Origin: JBLIRR01 sp049472395 | GTDB lineage: Bacteria > SZUA-182 > DTGQ01 > JBLIRR01 | Direction of reading: 5' to 3' | Assembly (NCBI GenBank): GCA_049472395.1 | Contig: JBLIRR010000045.1 | Coordinates: 1 to 50,705, forward strand | Length of the DNA: 50,705 bases | Shown here: positions 15,755 through 23,890 of the stretch, piece by piece | How positions within the stretch are numbered: the stretch's first letter is position 1 | Layout: each line of letters begins with the position of its first letter | The notes under the pieces: generated by a model | Told to the model about the DNA's origin: nothing | The model's input: the letters and a program-made list of their open reading frames with translations, nothing else | Databases searched by the model: none | Translations under genes and position numbers: made by a program

Positions 15755-17347
15755 TTATTTGTTTAATATTTCTAAAGCTTCATCTCTATATGAATCCATG
15801 AGATAAGGAACCTTGGTCACTTTAGCACATTCCTCGGTGAGTGACATTAACTCATTTCTCGTAATGGAAGCAATATTAAAACAGCGCGCACCAGCCATTA
15901 ATTGCTGAAGTCCGACCTGAAGCTTGTTGGAATAACTATAAATTCCGATTGCTCCAAGCGGAATATTTTTTATCTCACTTGCACCAACCAGATCTTTTAC
16001 ATCCTCGTAGCATACAAATATCTCTTCCGGCGTCTCGCCATATTCTTTCACCGTGTTTGGCAGGGCTTTGCCCCCTATCCATTGCTCAATGTTCTTCCCT
16101 ACCATTCCGGGAATCATAAGCGCACGTCCCATACAAACTGCCTTGACATAGGGTGCCCCAAGAGCAAGAGCCTTAAAGATTCCGTCTTCAGAGCTAAATG
16201 CTCCCGCAAATGCAAGATCTGGAACCCTTTCTCCTTTATCAGAAAGCATTTTCGCAAACTCATACGAAGCAGAATGGAGATATAGGGAGGGCATTCCCCA
16301 CTCTTCCATCATTCTCCAGGGGCTCATACCCGTGCCACCAGGAGCACCGTCAATAGTGAGAAGATCAATCTTCGCTTTTGAGCTCCATTTAATAGCCATG
16401 GCAAGTTCCCGCAAGCCATACGCACCTGTTTTTAAGGTAATTCTCTTAAATCCGAGGCCTCGTAACCGTTCAACCTCAGCATAAAACTCTTCCTCTCCAA
16501 TAAACCCGAGACGGCTATGACGCTCAAACTCCTTTATTGCCCCATCTTTAAAAGCTGCTTGATTCACAGAATTTGATGGATCAGGTGTAACAATATAGCC
16601 TCTGCTTTGAAGCTCCAAGGCCCTCTCAAGAGAGTTAACCTTTATTTCACCACCGATACATTTCGCTCCCTGACCCCATTTTAATTCAATAGTTTCAATA
16701 CCATGTTTATTGATAATATATTCAGCAACTCCAAGCCGTGTATCCTCAACATTCATTTGAATGAGTATTTCACCCATGCCCCTGTGAAATCGCCTGTAAG
16801 ACTCAATTCTTCTATCCATATCAGGGGCTTTCTGCACTTTTTTATTACTATCAAGAACCAGTTCCGGATCAATGCCGCACACATTTTCTCCACATACAAT
16901 AGTTACTCCGGAAATGGCAGCGCCAATGGCAAAATGTTCCCAGTTTTTCCGGGCAATTTCTGTAGAACCGAGGGCTCCGGTAAAAATAGGGACAGCCATT
17001 TTTACTTTTTTATCCCAGCCATACTCAGTTTCTGTGTTGACATTGGGAAACTTGGCCGTATCGGGATTACCCACCATTCCCGAGGGAAGCCCCTTTGCAC
17101 CCAATGCATAGCCATGGATATTCAAATGGGAATAATCAACAGGATAATCCTTATCCCCGCCAGCAGTAACATCCCCAAAAGGACCCGGATAAATAAGCTC
17201 TCGCCCTCGAAATGTTGCCTTAAATACTTCACAGTTACCTCTGCATCCATCAATACATCGTGAGCACAGCCCACTCATCGGCACTACGCTTTTTGAACGA
17301 TTAAATGTTCTTGTTGCATCGTTAGAATTTGGTGTTTGTAAATTCAT
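15755..17347 (-). CDS. Archaeal-type glutamate synthase, FMN-binding domain protein
   Basis: A 530-residue protein of the GltB2/COG0069 class: the FMN-binding synthase domain of glutamate synthase without the glutaminase domain. Visible: an N-terminal Cys motif (CSRCIDGCRGNC, residues about 28-39), the barrel with IELKWGQGAKCIGGEIK, KITLKTGAYGLRE-type strands, LLTIDGAPGGTGMSP and GAPYVKAVCMGRALMIPG. In classical GltB a [3Fe-4S] Cys set lies after this point; here only scattered Cys are seen. GGATGGAGGA lies just before the ATG. Divergent from the NrpR-like gene, which suggests a role in ammonium assimilation under nitrogen control, though stand-alone paralogues can have other substrates. Confidence 0.85.
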   Translation of the reverse strand: MNLQTPNSNDATRTFNRSKSVVPMSGLCSRCIDGCRGNCEVFKATFRGRELIYPGPFGDVTAGGDKDYPVDYSHLNIHGYALGAKGLPSGMVGNPDTAKFPNVNTETEYGWDKKVKMAVPIFTGALGSTEIARKNWEHFAIGAAISGVTIVCGENVCGIDPELVLDSNKKVQKAPDMDRRIESYRRFHRGMGEILIQMNVEDTRLGVAEYIINKHGIETIELKWGQGAKCIGGEIKVNSLERALELQSRGYIVTPDPSNSVNQAAFKDGAIKEFERHSRLGFIGEEEFYAEVERLRGLGFKRITLKTGAYGLRELAMAIKWSSKAKIDLLTIDGAPGGTGMSPWRMMEEWGMPSLYLHSASYEFAKMLSDKGERVPDLAFAGAFSSEDGIFKALALGAPYVKAVCMGRALMIPGMVGKNIEQWIGGKALPNTVKEYGETPEEIFVCYEDVKDLVGASEIKNIPLGAIGIYSYSNKLQVGLQQLMAGARCFNIASITRNELMSLTEECAKVTKVPYLMDSYRDEALEILNK

Positions 17348-17657
17348 TCCTCCATCCTTCTTTCTTTAATTGTTAATAGTATTATTGCTATTAATCGAAA
17401 ATGAGACAATACATTATGTTCCGTTATTGTTTTTATACCCTCAATTATCCTCCTTCTGTTATTATTTCATGATCCATGTGGTACTCTTAGTATATATAAT
17501 GAACTCAATAGGCAATGGTCTGCCTATTATCTATCGCTTAAAATGTAATAATAACATTAAAGAGAAATTCTGTCAAGTATTAGAATAACTGATTTTCTTT
17601 ATACTATAAATGTAATTTTAATATAAAATACTCGCATACCATGTGAATAGGAAATTA

Positions 17658-17669
17658 GGAAATATTTCC
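17658..17669. promoter_or_regulatory. GGAA/TTCC palindrome, possible NrpR operator
   Basis: GGAAATATTTCC is a 12-bp perfect palindrome about 10 bases upstream of the -35 of nrpR; another GGAA lies at 17650. Methanogen NrpR is known to bind GGAA-N6-TTCC; here the gap is N4, so spacing differs. The remainder of 17348-17745 is AT-rich and shows no gene. Confidence 0.4.
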
Positions 17670-17679
17670 GTAATCGATC

Positions 17680-17707
17680 TTGTTTTTTTTTATTCATCTG
17701 GTACTAT
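17680..17707 (+). promoter_or_regulatory. Sigma-70-type promoter for the NrpR-like gene
   Basis: TTGTTT (17680-17685), 16-base spacer, TACTAT (17702-17707). Predicted start near 17714 leaves a leader of about 32 bases with GAGAGG ahead of the ATG at 17746. Confidence 0.5.
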
Positions 17708-17745
17708 TAATAAAAAGCTGCGAAAAAACGAGAGGAAACACTATC

Positions 17746-18762
17746 ATGCAAGAAAAAAAAAATAAAATTATTACTGCCATATTAAAGGTTCTGAGTAATG
17801 CAAAAAAGCCTATCGGAGCGACAAAGATCTCAGAACACATCAAATTATTCGGCATTGAACTTAATCAAAGAACAGTGAGGCACTACCTTACTGTGACAGA
17901 TAAAAAAGGCTTTACAGAAAATTTGGGAAGTACACGCGGCAGGATTATAACATCTGCAGGGCTCAAAGAATTGGGAAACTCTTTTGTTATTAATAAGGTC
18001 GGGCTCATTGCATCAAAGATGGATGAACTCGCCTATACTATGGACTTTTCTCTTAGAGACTTAAGCGGTGAAATAATACTGAATATTACCACAACTGATA
18101 AAGAAAATCTCAAGAAAATCATAAAACCTATCACCATCACGTTTAAAAAAAGATTAGGGATGGGTTCTTACATAATCCTTGGCATGCCAAATAGCCAACT
18201 GGGCAGTTACTTCATTCCGGAGGGAAAGATTGGCATCGGAACGGTGTGCAGCGTCACTGTGAATGGAATATTTCTCAAAGAAGGGATCCCCATCTTTTCC
18301 CGTTTTGGCGGGCTTCTCGAGATGCAACGCGGGAAACCCATTAGGTTTACACAAATAATTAATTATAATGGGACCTCGCTTGATCCTTTGGAAATTTTTA
18401 TCAAAGGACATATGACGAGTGTTTTGAAAACCGCCAAGACTGGCGATGGCATAATAGGAGCGAGCTTTCGTGAAATACCAGCCATAGCTCTTCCAAAAGC
18501 AAAAAAAATTAAAGAAAAATTAGATACTATAGGACTTAGTGGGATTTTACTTTTTGGAAAGCCGGGACTACCCTTGCTCGATATACCGGTACTTGAAGGA
18601 AGAGCTGCGATGATTGTGATCGGAGGGCTTAATCCACTCGCTGCGTGTGAAGAGAATACCATAGAAACAAAAAGCGTTGCAATGGGATCGTTATTTGAAT
18701 TCAGGAAACTCTCCCCAATTTCTGATTTCGCTCACTTGTGCACTGATCTCACAGGTTCATAA
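17746..18762 (+). CDS. NrpR-like nitrogen regulator (winged helix plus NrpR domain)
   Basis: 338 residues from ATG 17746, which follows GAGAGGA; the open frame begins at 17680 but the upstream part overlaps the promoter. Residues 1-70 are a winged helix (AILKVLSNAKKPIGATKISEH, LNQRTVRHYLTVTDKKGF). The rest is one NrpR (DUF128) domain with its typical Gly-rich strands (GTVCSVTVNGIFLKEGIPI, SRFGGLLEM, GIIGASFREIPA, PVLEGRAAMIVIGGLNPLAA). NrpR represses nitrogen-assimilation genes in methanogens and binds 2-oxoglutarate; bacterial homologues are little studied. The divergent glutamate synthase-like gene makes nitrogen control likely. Its 3' end overlaps hflX tail to tail by 6 bases. Confidence 0.85.
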   Translation: MQEKKNKIITAILKVLSNAKKPIGATKISEHIKLFGIELNQRTVRHYLTVTDKKGFTENLGSTRGRIITSAGLKELGNSFVINKVGLIASKMDELAYTMDFSLRDLSGEIILNITTTDKENLKKIIKPITITFKKRLGMGSYIILGMPNSQLGSYFIPEGKIGIGTVCSVTVNGIFLKEGIPIFSRFGGLLEMQRGKPIRFTQIINYNGTSLDPLEIFIKGHMTSVLKTAKTGDGIIGASFREIPAIALPKAKKIKEKLDTIGLSGILLFGKPGLPLLDIPVLEGRAAMIVIGGLNPLAACEENTIETKSVAMGSLFEFRKLSPISDFAHLCTDLTGS

Positions 18763-20409
18763 GTCCTTTACTTGACTGGCTTCACGGTGCCAAATACATT
18801 GTTCCATTTTTTTAAGAAGCGGCATAAGAGTGTCCCTGTGAAGGGCTGATACGCACACGCCTTCGTATCGCTGCGCTATATTCTTACCTATATCAGGGGT
18901 CACACAATCGATCTTATTAAAACACAAGAGCATCGGTTTATGATCAAGCTCCAATTCATGGAGTATCCGGTTCACTGATTCTATATGCTCTTCAAAATAA
19001 GGACTGCTTATATCCACCACATGAAGGAGAAAATCCGCATCTTCAAGTTCAACCAGGGTGGCCTTGAAGGCACCAAGGAGTGCTTTAGGCAAGGAGCTAA
19101 TAAAGCCCACCGTATCGGTTATAATCACTTCTCTTTCTCGTGGAAAACGAAGGCGCCTGGTGGCGGTATCGAGCGTCGCAAAAAGAAGGTCCTCTGTAAA
19201 TACATGACTATCAGTAAGGGCGTTGAGCAGGGTAGACTTGCCTGCATTTGTATATCCGACTATAGAACATATGGGGATTCCTGCCTTTAAACGTAAAGAA
19301 CGCTTTTGAAATCTTCGTGTGCTGATTTCCCTGAGTTTTTTTTCAAGGCTGGAAATCCTTTCTCGTACACGCCTTCTGTCTATCTCCAGTTTTGTTTCAC
19401 CGGGGCCACGCCCTCCAATACCCCCCATGAGACGGGACATCGCAGTTCCCTTTCCCTTCAACCGCGGGAGCATATATTTAAGCTGCGCGAGCTCTACCTG
19501 GACTTTGCCGTCCAAGGTATGGGCCCTGCGCGCAAAAATGTCGAGTATGAGTTGAGGTCTATCAATAATTTTAAGATCAACAAGGCTGCATATATGAGAG
19601 AATTGATCGGGAGTAAGTTCATGATCAAAGCAAATTAATTTTGCCCCACGCTGTAATGCCCGTATAACCATCTCCTTTACTTTCCCGGAACCTATTATGT
19701 ATTTTGGATTCATCTTGGGAACTTTCTGGATAATTACATCTACTACCTGTATACCGCACGTTCTTGCCAAATCTTTCAACTCAGCAATAGATTCTTCAAT
19801 CTTGAGGCGAGAACCAGTCCCAACCCCCACAAGAATAGCTCGCTCCCTATGTTCATCAACCTCCCTGCCGCTTTTGCGTGAACGGGAAAATGCTCTTTCA
19901 AGTAAGGTAATAAACTGAATAAAATTAAATGATAATGTATACAGTGAGACGGGTTCATGTACCTCATACACAGCCCCTTTCGCGTTGGGGGGTAAAAGAT
20001 GGGCCATGGAAAGCCGGCCTGGCAGCCCATTGGGCTGCACCTCAAGCCCGGCAATGATATCCAAACGTAAAAGAGCCAGATGAGTAAGGTCCTGCTGACT
20101 AAGAGCACAAGAATGAAAGTGGGTAAAAATCAGGCGAATACCCCGCAATCTATTAATGCCTGCGCGATAATCTTTCAAATCAGGCAGAGTGATATTCTTC
20201 TTACTGCCAACAATGACATGAGAGATATTTCCTTTACGGTCTATTGTAATACCGATCTCTCGACCGATCTCTTTTGACAGCTCTGTTAAGAATCTGGCAA
20301 GCTCATGCGTAATAAGAAACTCTGAGGGGATACGGCGGCGATAAATTCTTTCTAACTGTTTAACCTGATTCGGTTTTAATCCCGTCAGGTGGCCATAAGG
20401 TTTATGAAT
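18757..20409 (-). CDS. hflX: Ribosome-associated GTPase HflX, apparently initiated at AUU
   Basis: HflX splits or rescues ribosomes. Counted from 20409 the protein has 550 residues: an N-terminal domain (HLTGLKPNQVKQLERIYRRR, SKEIGREIGITIDRKG, VIVGSKKNITLPD), the HflX-specific domain with GGIGGRGPGETKLE (about 329-342) and the GTPase domain with GYTNAGKST (about 385-393) and DTVGF. The conserved N-terminal domain is in frame for 77 codons upstream of the first ATG/GTG/TTG (a TTG at 20178). An in-frame TAA lies at 20419-20421, and no ATG, GTG or TTG occurs between it and 20178. AAGGAG (20415-20420) sits 5 bases before an ATT at 20409 (and 2 before an ATT at 20412), so an AUU start is the best reading; a CTG at codon 8 is the alternative. 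Confidence 0.93.
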   Translation of the reverse strand: MHKPYGHLTGLKPNQVKQLERIYRRRIPSEFLITHELARFLTELSKEIGREIGITIDRKGNISHVIVGSKKNITLPDLKDYRAGINRLRGIRLIFTHFHSCALSQQDLTHLALLRLDIIAGLEVQPNGLPGRLSMAHLLPPNAKGAVYEVHEPVSLYTLSFNFIQFITLLERAFSRSRKSGREVDEHRERAILVGVGTGSRLKIEESIAELKDLARTCGIQVVDVIIQKVPKMNPKYIIGSGKVKEMVIRALQRGAKLICFDHELTPDQFSHICSLVDLKIIDRPQLILDIFARRAHTLDGKVQVELAQLKYMLPRLKGKGTAMSRLMGGIGGRGPGETKLEIDRRRVRERISSLEKKLREISTRRFQKRSLRLKAGIPICSIVGYTNAGKSTLLNALTDSHVFTEDLLFATLDTATRRLRFPREREVIITDTVGFISSLPKALLGAFKATLVELEDADFLLHVVDISSPYFEEHIESVNRILHELELDHKPMLLCFNKIDCVTPDIGKNIAQRYEGVCVSALHRDTLMPLLKKMEQCIWHREASQVKDL

Positions 20410-20414
20410 AATCT

Positions 20415-20420
20415 CTCCTT
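20415..20420 (-). promoter_or_regulatory. Shine-Dalgarno AAGGAG that decides the AUU start of hflX
   Basis: Full AAGGAG overlapping the in-frame stop (TAA at 20419-20421). It is the only strong ribosome-binding site near the 5' end, and only ATT codons follow at proper distance (20412 and 20409). Confidence 0.7.
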
Positions 20421-20584
20421 AATTTATTGTGATACTTTTTATTATTATTTTACTTTATGGGATTCAGCCGCGCAAGTTATTCATTGATTTGAAATCTAAT
20501 TTATTCTGTACTATTATGAGCAATGTTTCTATTAAAAGATTATGTAGTATATTTATTCATCATTTTTTACAAAGGAGAATAATT

Positions 20585-20965
20585 ATGACTCAGAAAATGG
20601 AAGTGTATAAATGTGAAGTATGCGGCAATATAATTGAAATGGTACACCAAGGGGCGGGAGAGCTTGTATGCTGCAATCAACCGATGAAGAAGATGGAAGA
20701 GCAGATGGCAGATTTCTCGAAGGAAAAACATGTGCCCATTATTAAGGCATCAGAAAAGGGAATAAAGGTTATCGTCGGTTCAGTACCACATCCAATGGAA
20801 GAAAAACATTATATTGAATGGATAGAAGTTATTCATGATGAGTATATACATCGGAAATATCTGAAACCGGGCGCACTCCCTGAAGCGGAATTTTCCATTC
20901 CCTACAAGGATACTCTTAAGGCCAGAGAATTTTGCAATGTTCACGGGCTTTGGAAAAATAAGTAA
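20585..20965 (+). CDS. dfx: Desulfoferrodoxin (superoxide reductase)
   Basis: 126 residues. Reduces superoxide to peroxide without making oxygen, typical of anaerobes. The N-terminal desulforedoxin-like domain has CEVCG and the adjacent VCCNQ pair for the Fe(Cys)4 centre. The catalytic Fe(His)4Cys centre is complete: His in EKHVP, His in VPHPM, His in EKHYIEW, and the CNVHGLW tail supplying Cys and the last His. The ATG at 20585 follows AAAGGAG; the open frame extends upstream to 20429 without family similarity. Single gene, divergent from hflX. Confidence 0.96.
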   Translation: MTQKMEVYKCEVCGNIIEMVHQGAGELVCCNQPMKKMEEQMADFSKEKHVPIIKASEKGIKVIVGSVPHPMEEKHYIEWIEVIHDEYIHRKYLKPGALPEAEFSIPYKDTLKAREFCNVHGLWKNK

Positions 20966-20976
20966 AAAACCTGTTC

Positions 20977-21005
20977 TTGACATGAGACAATAATTTCTGT
21001 ATAGT
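20977..21005 (+). promoter_or_regulatory. Consensus sigma-70 promoter very close to the tadA start codon
   Basis: TTGACA (20977-20982), 17-base spacer, TATAGT (21000-21005). The start codon is at 21020, only 14 bases beyond the -10, so the mRNA would begin about 7-8 bases before ATG. No Shine-Dalgarno is visible. Confidence 0.75.
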
Positions 21006-21019
21006 GATAAAATCTGCAT

Positions 21020-21457
21020 ATGGACGATGCATACATGGAACGAGCGCTTGAAGAAGCCCGGAAAGCGATGGAGAAGGGGGAAGTACCTATAGGAGCCGTC
21101 CTTGTTAAAGATCGGGAAATAGTAGCGAAGGCCCATAATGAGACAGAAAAACGGCAGGACCCTACGGCGCATGCGGAAATAAATGTGATAAAAAAGGGTG
21201 CCAAAAGATTAGGCCAGTGGAGATTGCTCGATACTACGTTGTATGTGACGATTGAGCCATGTATGATGTGTGCGGGAGCCATCAGGCTTGCCCGCATAAA
21301 ACGAGTGGTTTATGGGGCTAAGGAGCCAAAAACCGGCGCAACTGACCAATTAAGAAATGGTATGATAGTCGAGGGCGGTATTTTAGAAAAGAGAGCGTTG
21401 GAACTTATGCAGATTTTTTTTAAACAATTAAGGAGAGGTACCGAAGTCTGGCCGTAA
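21020..21457 (+). CDS. tadA: tRNA adenosine(34) deaminase TadA
   Basis: 145 residues. Makes inosine at the wobble position of tRNA-Arg. Zinc-dependent cytidine/deoxycytidylate deaminase fold with HAE (in PTAHAEINVIKKG, His ligand and catalytic Glu) and PCMMCAGAI (two Cys ligands). Its stop codon (21455-21457) lies inside the gene for tRNA-Ser: the last 26 bases of tadA are the acceptor stem and D-arm of that tRNA, and they encode a C-terminal RGTEVWP extension. No Shine-Dalgarno; a consensus promoter sits 14 bases upstream of ATG, suggesting a nearly leaderless mRNA. Upstream of the conserved tRNA-Ser/SRP/dnaX block. Confidence 0.96.
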   Translation: MDDAYMERALEEARKAMEKGEVPIGAVLVKDREIVAKAHNETEKRQDPTAHAEINVIKKGAKRLGQWRLLDTTLYVTIEPCMMCAGAIRLARIKRVVYGAKEPKTGATDQLRNGMIVEGGILEKRALELMQIFFKQLRRGTEVWP

Positions 21458-21520
21458 CGGGGTCGACTCGAAATCGACTTGTCTCATTGAGGCACGTGGG
21501 TTCGAATCCCACCCTCTCCG
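21432..21520 (+). tRNA. tRNA-Ser (anticodon CGA)
   Basis: 89 nt. Acceptor GGAGAGG pairs with CCTCTCC with discriminator G; anticodon arm GTCGA-CTCGAAA-TCGAC gives CGA; a long variable arm (class II) and T-arm GTGGG-TTCGAAT-CCCAC are present. CCA is not encoded. Overlaps the 3' end of tadA by 26 bases. Confidence 0.95.
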
Positions 21521-21541
21521 TTACTTTAAGGAATCATGCGA

Positions 21542-21631
21542 GGAGAGATGTCCGAGTGGCCGAAGGAGCACGACTGGAAATCGTGTAGGTGGTCAAAAGC
21601 TGCCTCGAGGGTTCAAATCCCTCTCTCTCCG
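21542..21631 (+). tRNA. tRNA-Ser (anticodon GGA)
   Basis: 90 nt. Acceptor GGAGAGA pairs with TCTCTCC with discriminator G; anticodon arm CACGA-CTGGAAA-TCGTG gives GGA; long class II variable arm; T-arm GAGGG-TTCAAAT-CCCTC. CCA not encoded. Lies 21 bases after the first tRNA-Ser. Confidence 0.95.
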
Positions 21632-21646
21632 TTAGAATAATATAGG

Positions 21647-21785
21647 GGCATCAAACAGGATGCAAGATCTAAGGAACCTGCGCAACAGGGAATTATGAAC
21701 CCCGTCAGGCCTGGAAGGGAGCAGCGGTAAGTAACACTCTCTGTGTGCTGCATGGATCCTTAGATCTTGCCTCTTGTTTGATGCC
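21647..21785 (+). ncRNA. ffs: Signal recognition particle RNA (4.5S-type)
   Basis: The conserved helix-8 core is present: GTCAGGCCTGGAAGGGAGCA followed by CGGTAAG. Long complementary ends, GGCATCAAACA...CTAAGGA (from 21647) with TCCTTAG...TTTGATGCC (to 21785), form the rod. About 139 nt, short type without an Alu domain. Its place between tRNA-Ser genes and dnaX is a common conserved order. Confidence 0.93.
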
Positions 21786-21829
21786 AAGCCGTTTCCCGCC
21801 CAGAAATAAATGAAGGGGATAGAGTATAA

Positions 21830-23542
21830 TTGTCTTATCTGGTATTAGCAAGAAAATGGCGGCCCCACTCTTTTGACGAGATTGTTGGACAGGCCCATAT
21901 TACTCAGACTTTAAAAAATGCTATCTCGGCATCAAGAATTGCTCATGCGTTCATCTTCTCCGGAGCACGCGGCGTTGGAAAAACAACAGCCGCCCGGATT
22001 TTAGCGAAAGCACTTAATTGCCACAAGGGCCCTATCCCTGATCCTTGTAATTGTTGCGCCATTTGTGAGGATATTACACGCGGGACATGCCCCGATGTCA
22101 TTGAAATAGACGGAGCTTCAAATAATAGTGTGGACGATATACGAGAGCTGCGAAACAAGATCCATTTTATGCCCGCCAAAGCCCGCTATAGAGTATATAT
22201 CATTGATGAGGTTCATATGCTCACCACTGCGGCCTTCAATGCCCTGTTAAAGACCCTGGAAGAGCCTCCTTCTCATATTATATTCATTATGGCCACGACT
22301 GAAATTCATAAAATCCCTATAACCATTTTATCCCGCTGTCAGCGTTTTGATTTCAGGAAAATCAGCATTGAAAATATAGTACAGTATATTGAACAGATCA
22401 TCCGGCACGAGGGCTTAAAAAAAGTTGACAAAGAAGCCCTTATGCTCATTGGGAAAATGGCCGAAGGAAGCCTCAGGGATGCGTTAAGTCTTCTTGATCA
22501 AGCAATATCTTTTTGTGGTGACACTATTACTTACGATCAGGTTAATTATTTGTTAAATCTCGTTGACAGGCGATTGCTTCTTGTAATTTTCAAAGCCCTC
22601 ATAAATAGGGACGCTCAAGAGACCTTCTCACACATCAATAAAATCTTTGCTCAAGGATATGACATAAAATATTTTGCAGAACAACTTTTATCTCTCGTGC
22701 GGGATATTATCGTGTTTAAGATTACAGATAAAAGCAGCCAATACTTTGATGCTGAGCAGAGAGAAGAGTTCAGCGAAATATGTATAAAGACCGGGCTTGA
22801 CGATTTGCGCCGGTATTTTGATATGCTGGTTGCGTGTATTGAAAAAATGCGCATCATATCTAATCCTCAACTCATTCTTGAGCTTTCCTTGATAAAAATG
22901 TGTGAGATGCCACACCTGCAATCTATCACCACATTGCTTAAAAGACTTGCCGCCCTCGAGGAAAAATTTGAATATAATGATACAAAAGAAACCTTATCAT
23001 ATAATGAGAATATTATACATGAAGCCATAAGACAAGAGCCTTTAAGGGAAAGATCCAGTGAGAAAAAATCTTTGGAAAGAGTGTCTTTAGCACGAGAATC
23101 CTTAGAGGAGAAATCTTTAGAGAAGAAAAAGGAAAAGGAAGAGAGCGCACATAATGGATTTAACTGGCAAGAAGTGGTTCATGTGGTAAAAAAACAAAGT
23201 CCCCTATTCGGCTCTATTCTTGACAATGTAGAAGAAGCTCACCTTCACGGTACTGCGCTCTCTCTTGATATAAAGAATTATACTCCTTTTTTTCAGCGTG
23301 CTACAGAAGATAAGAAAAATATAACAATCTTTAAAAAAATTCTTAAAGAGTGCACAGGCGAGGATATCACATTACAATGGAACACCGTGCAAAAAGAGGC
23401 AGAACCTGAGGCCGATACAGAGACTTGTTCAAAAAAAAATAATCATGCTATAATAGAGCTATTGGATCGTGAACCTATGGTTCAGTTGATGCTGGATACT
23501 TTTTCAGCGAGCATTATACACACAGACTCGCACAAAAAATAA
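21830..23542 (+). CDS. dnaX: DNA polymerase III subunit gamma/tau
   Basis: 570 residues from a TTG start (TTG TCT TAT CTG), with GGGGA about 10 bases upstream. Clamp-loader ATPase: Walker A GARGVGKTT, zinc module around CHKGPIPDPCNCCAIC, Walker B YIIDEVHML, sensor 1 with ATTEIHKIP and SRCQRFDF. The region at residues 395-440 is a charged, repetitive linker (SLERVSLARESLEEKSLEKK). The C-terminal part is poorly conserved. An A9 run at 23431-23439 is followed at once by a stop in the -1 frame, which would end the protein after residue 537. Followed by ybaB and recR, the classical order. Confidence 0.97.
   Translation: MSYLVLARKWRPHSFDEIVGQAHITQTLKNAISASRIAHAFIFSGARGVGKTTAARILAKALNCHKGPIPDPCNCCAICEDITRGTCPDVIEIDGASNNSVDDIRELRNKIHFMPAKARYRVYIIDEVHMLTTAAFNALLKTLEEPPSHIIFIMATTEIHKIPITILSRCQRFDFRKISIENIVQYIEQIIRHEGLKKVDKEALMLIGKMAEGSLRDALSLLDQAISFCGDTITYDQVNYLLNLVDRRLLLVIFKALINRDAQETFSHINKIFAQGYDIKYFAEQLLSLVRDIIVFKITDKSSQYFDAEQREEFSEICIKTGLDDLRRYFDMLVACIEKMRIISNPQLILELSLIKMCEMPHLQSITTLLKRLAALEEKFEYNDTKETLSYNENIIHEAIRQEPLRERSSEKKSLERVSLARESLEEKSLEKKKEKEESAHNGFNWQEVVHVVKKQSPLFGSILDNVEEAHLHGTALSLDIKNYTPFFQRATEDKKNITIFKKILKECTGEDITLQWNTVQKEAEPEADTETCSKKNNHAIIELLDREPMVQLMLDTFSASIIHTDSHKK
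23431..23439 (+). other. A9 run in dnaX with a stop in the -1 frame
   Basis: In frame the bases read TCA AAA AAA AAT AAT; after a -1 shift or insertion of one A they read TCA AAA AAA AAA TAA. Thermus dnaX makes gamma by slippage on A9 just before a stop. Here the loss would be only about 33 residues, so the functional meaning is unclear. Confidence 0.4.
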
Positions 23543-23563
23543 CTTTATAATGGAGAAACTTAA

Positions 23564-23875
23564 GTGAACATGCAAGAAATGTTGAAAAAAGCTCAAGAGA
23601 TGCAACAGAAGTTTTCTCAAATTCAGCAAGAGATGGAAGATAAAACGGCTGAAGGCACTGCCGGCGGCGGCATGGTGACAGCTGTGGTCAATGGGAAAGG
23701 AAGATTATTATCACTTGCCATTGATCCTGAAATTGTGGATAAGAATGATATTGAAATGCTCCAGGATATGGTAATCGCCGCAGTAAATAAAGCTCTTGAA
23801 AATTCTCAAGACATGGTAAACGAAGAGGTCCGGAAAGCATCCGGCAATATTGATATCACGAAGCTCTTTCGATAA
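23564..23875 (+). CDS. ybaB: YbaB/EbfC family nucleoid-associated protein
   Basis: 103 residues. Small DNA-binding dimer: N-terminal helix rich in Met/Gln (MQEMLKKAQEMQQKFSQIQQ), the family strand EGTAGGGMVTAVVNGKGRL, then a C-terminal helix (VIAAVNKALENSQDM). GTG start at 23564 with GGAGAAA upstream. Sits between dnaX and recR, as in most bacteria. Confidence 0.95.
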   Translation: MNMQEMLKKAQEMQQKFSQIQQEMEDKTAEGTAGGGMVTAVVNGKGRLLSLAIDPEIVDKNDIEMLQDMVIAAVNKALENSQDMVNEEVRKASGNIDITKLFR

Positions 23876-23878
23876 ACT
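23850..23878 (+). promoter_or_regulatory. Possible internal promoter close to the recR start
   Basis: TTGATA (23850-23855), 17-base spacer, TAAACT (23873-23878), 12 bases before the recR ATG. The -10 is poor and the site lies in the end of ybaB. Confidence 0.3.
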
Positions 23879-23890
23879 CTTTATTGTGGT

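Noticed and set aside
17370..17588. 72-codon + strand ORF in the nrpR upstream region
   Set aside because: AT-rich, no ribosome-binding site, no similarity, and composition expected from random AT-rich sequence.
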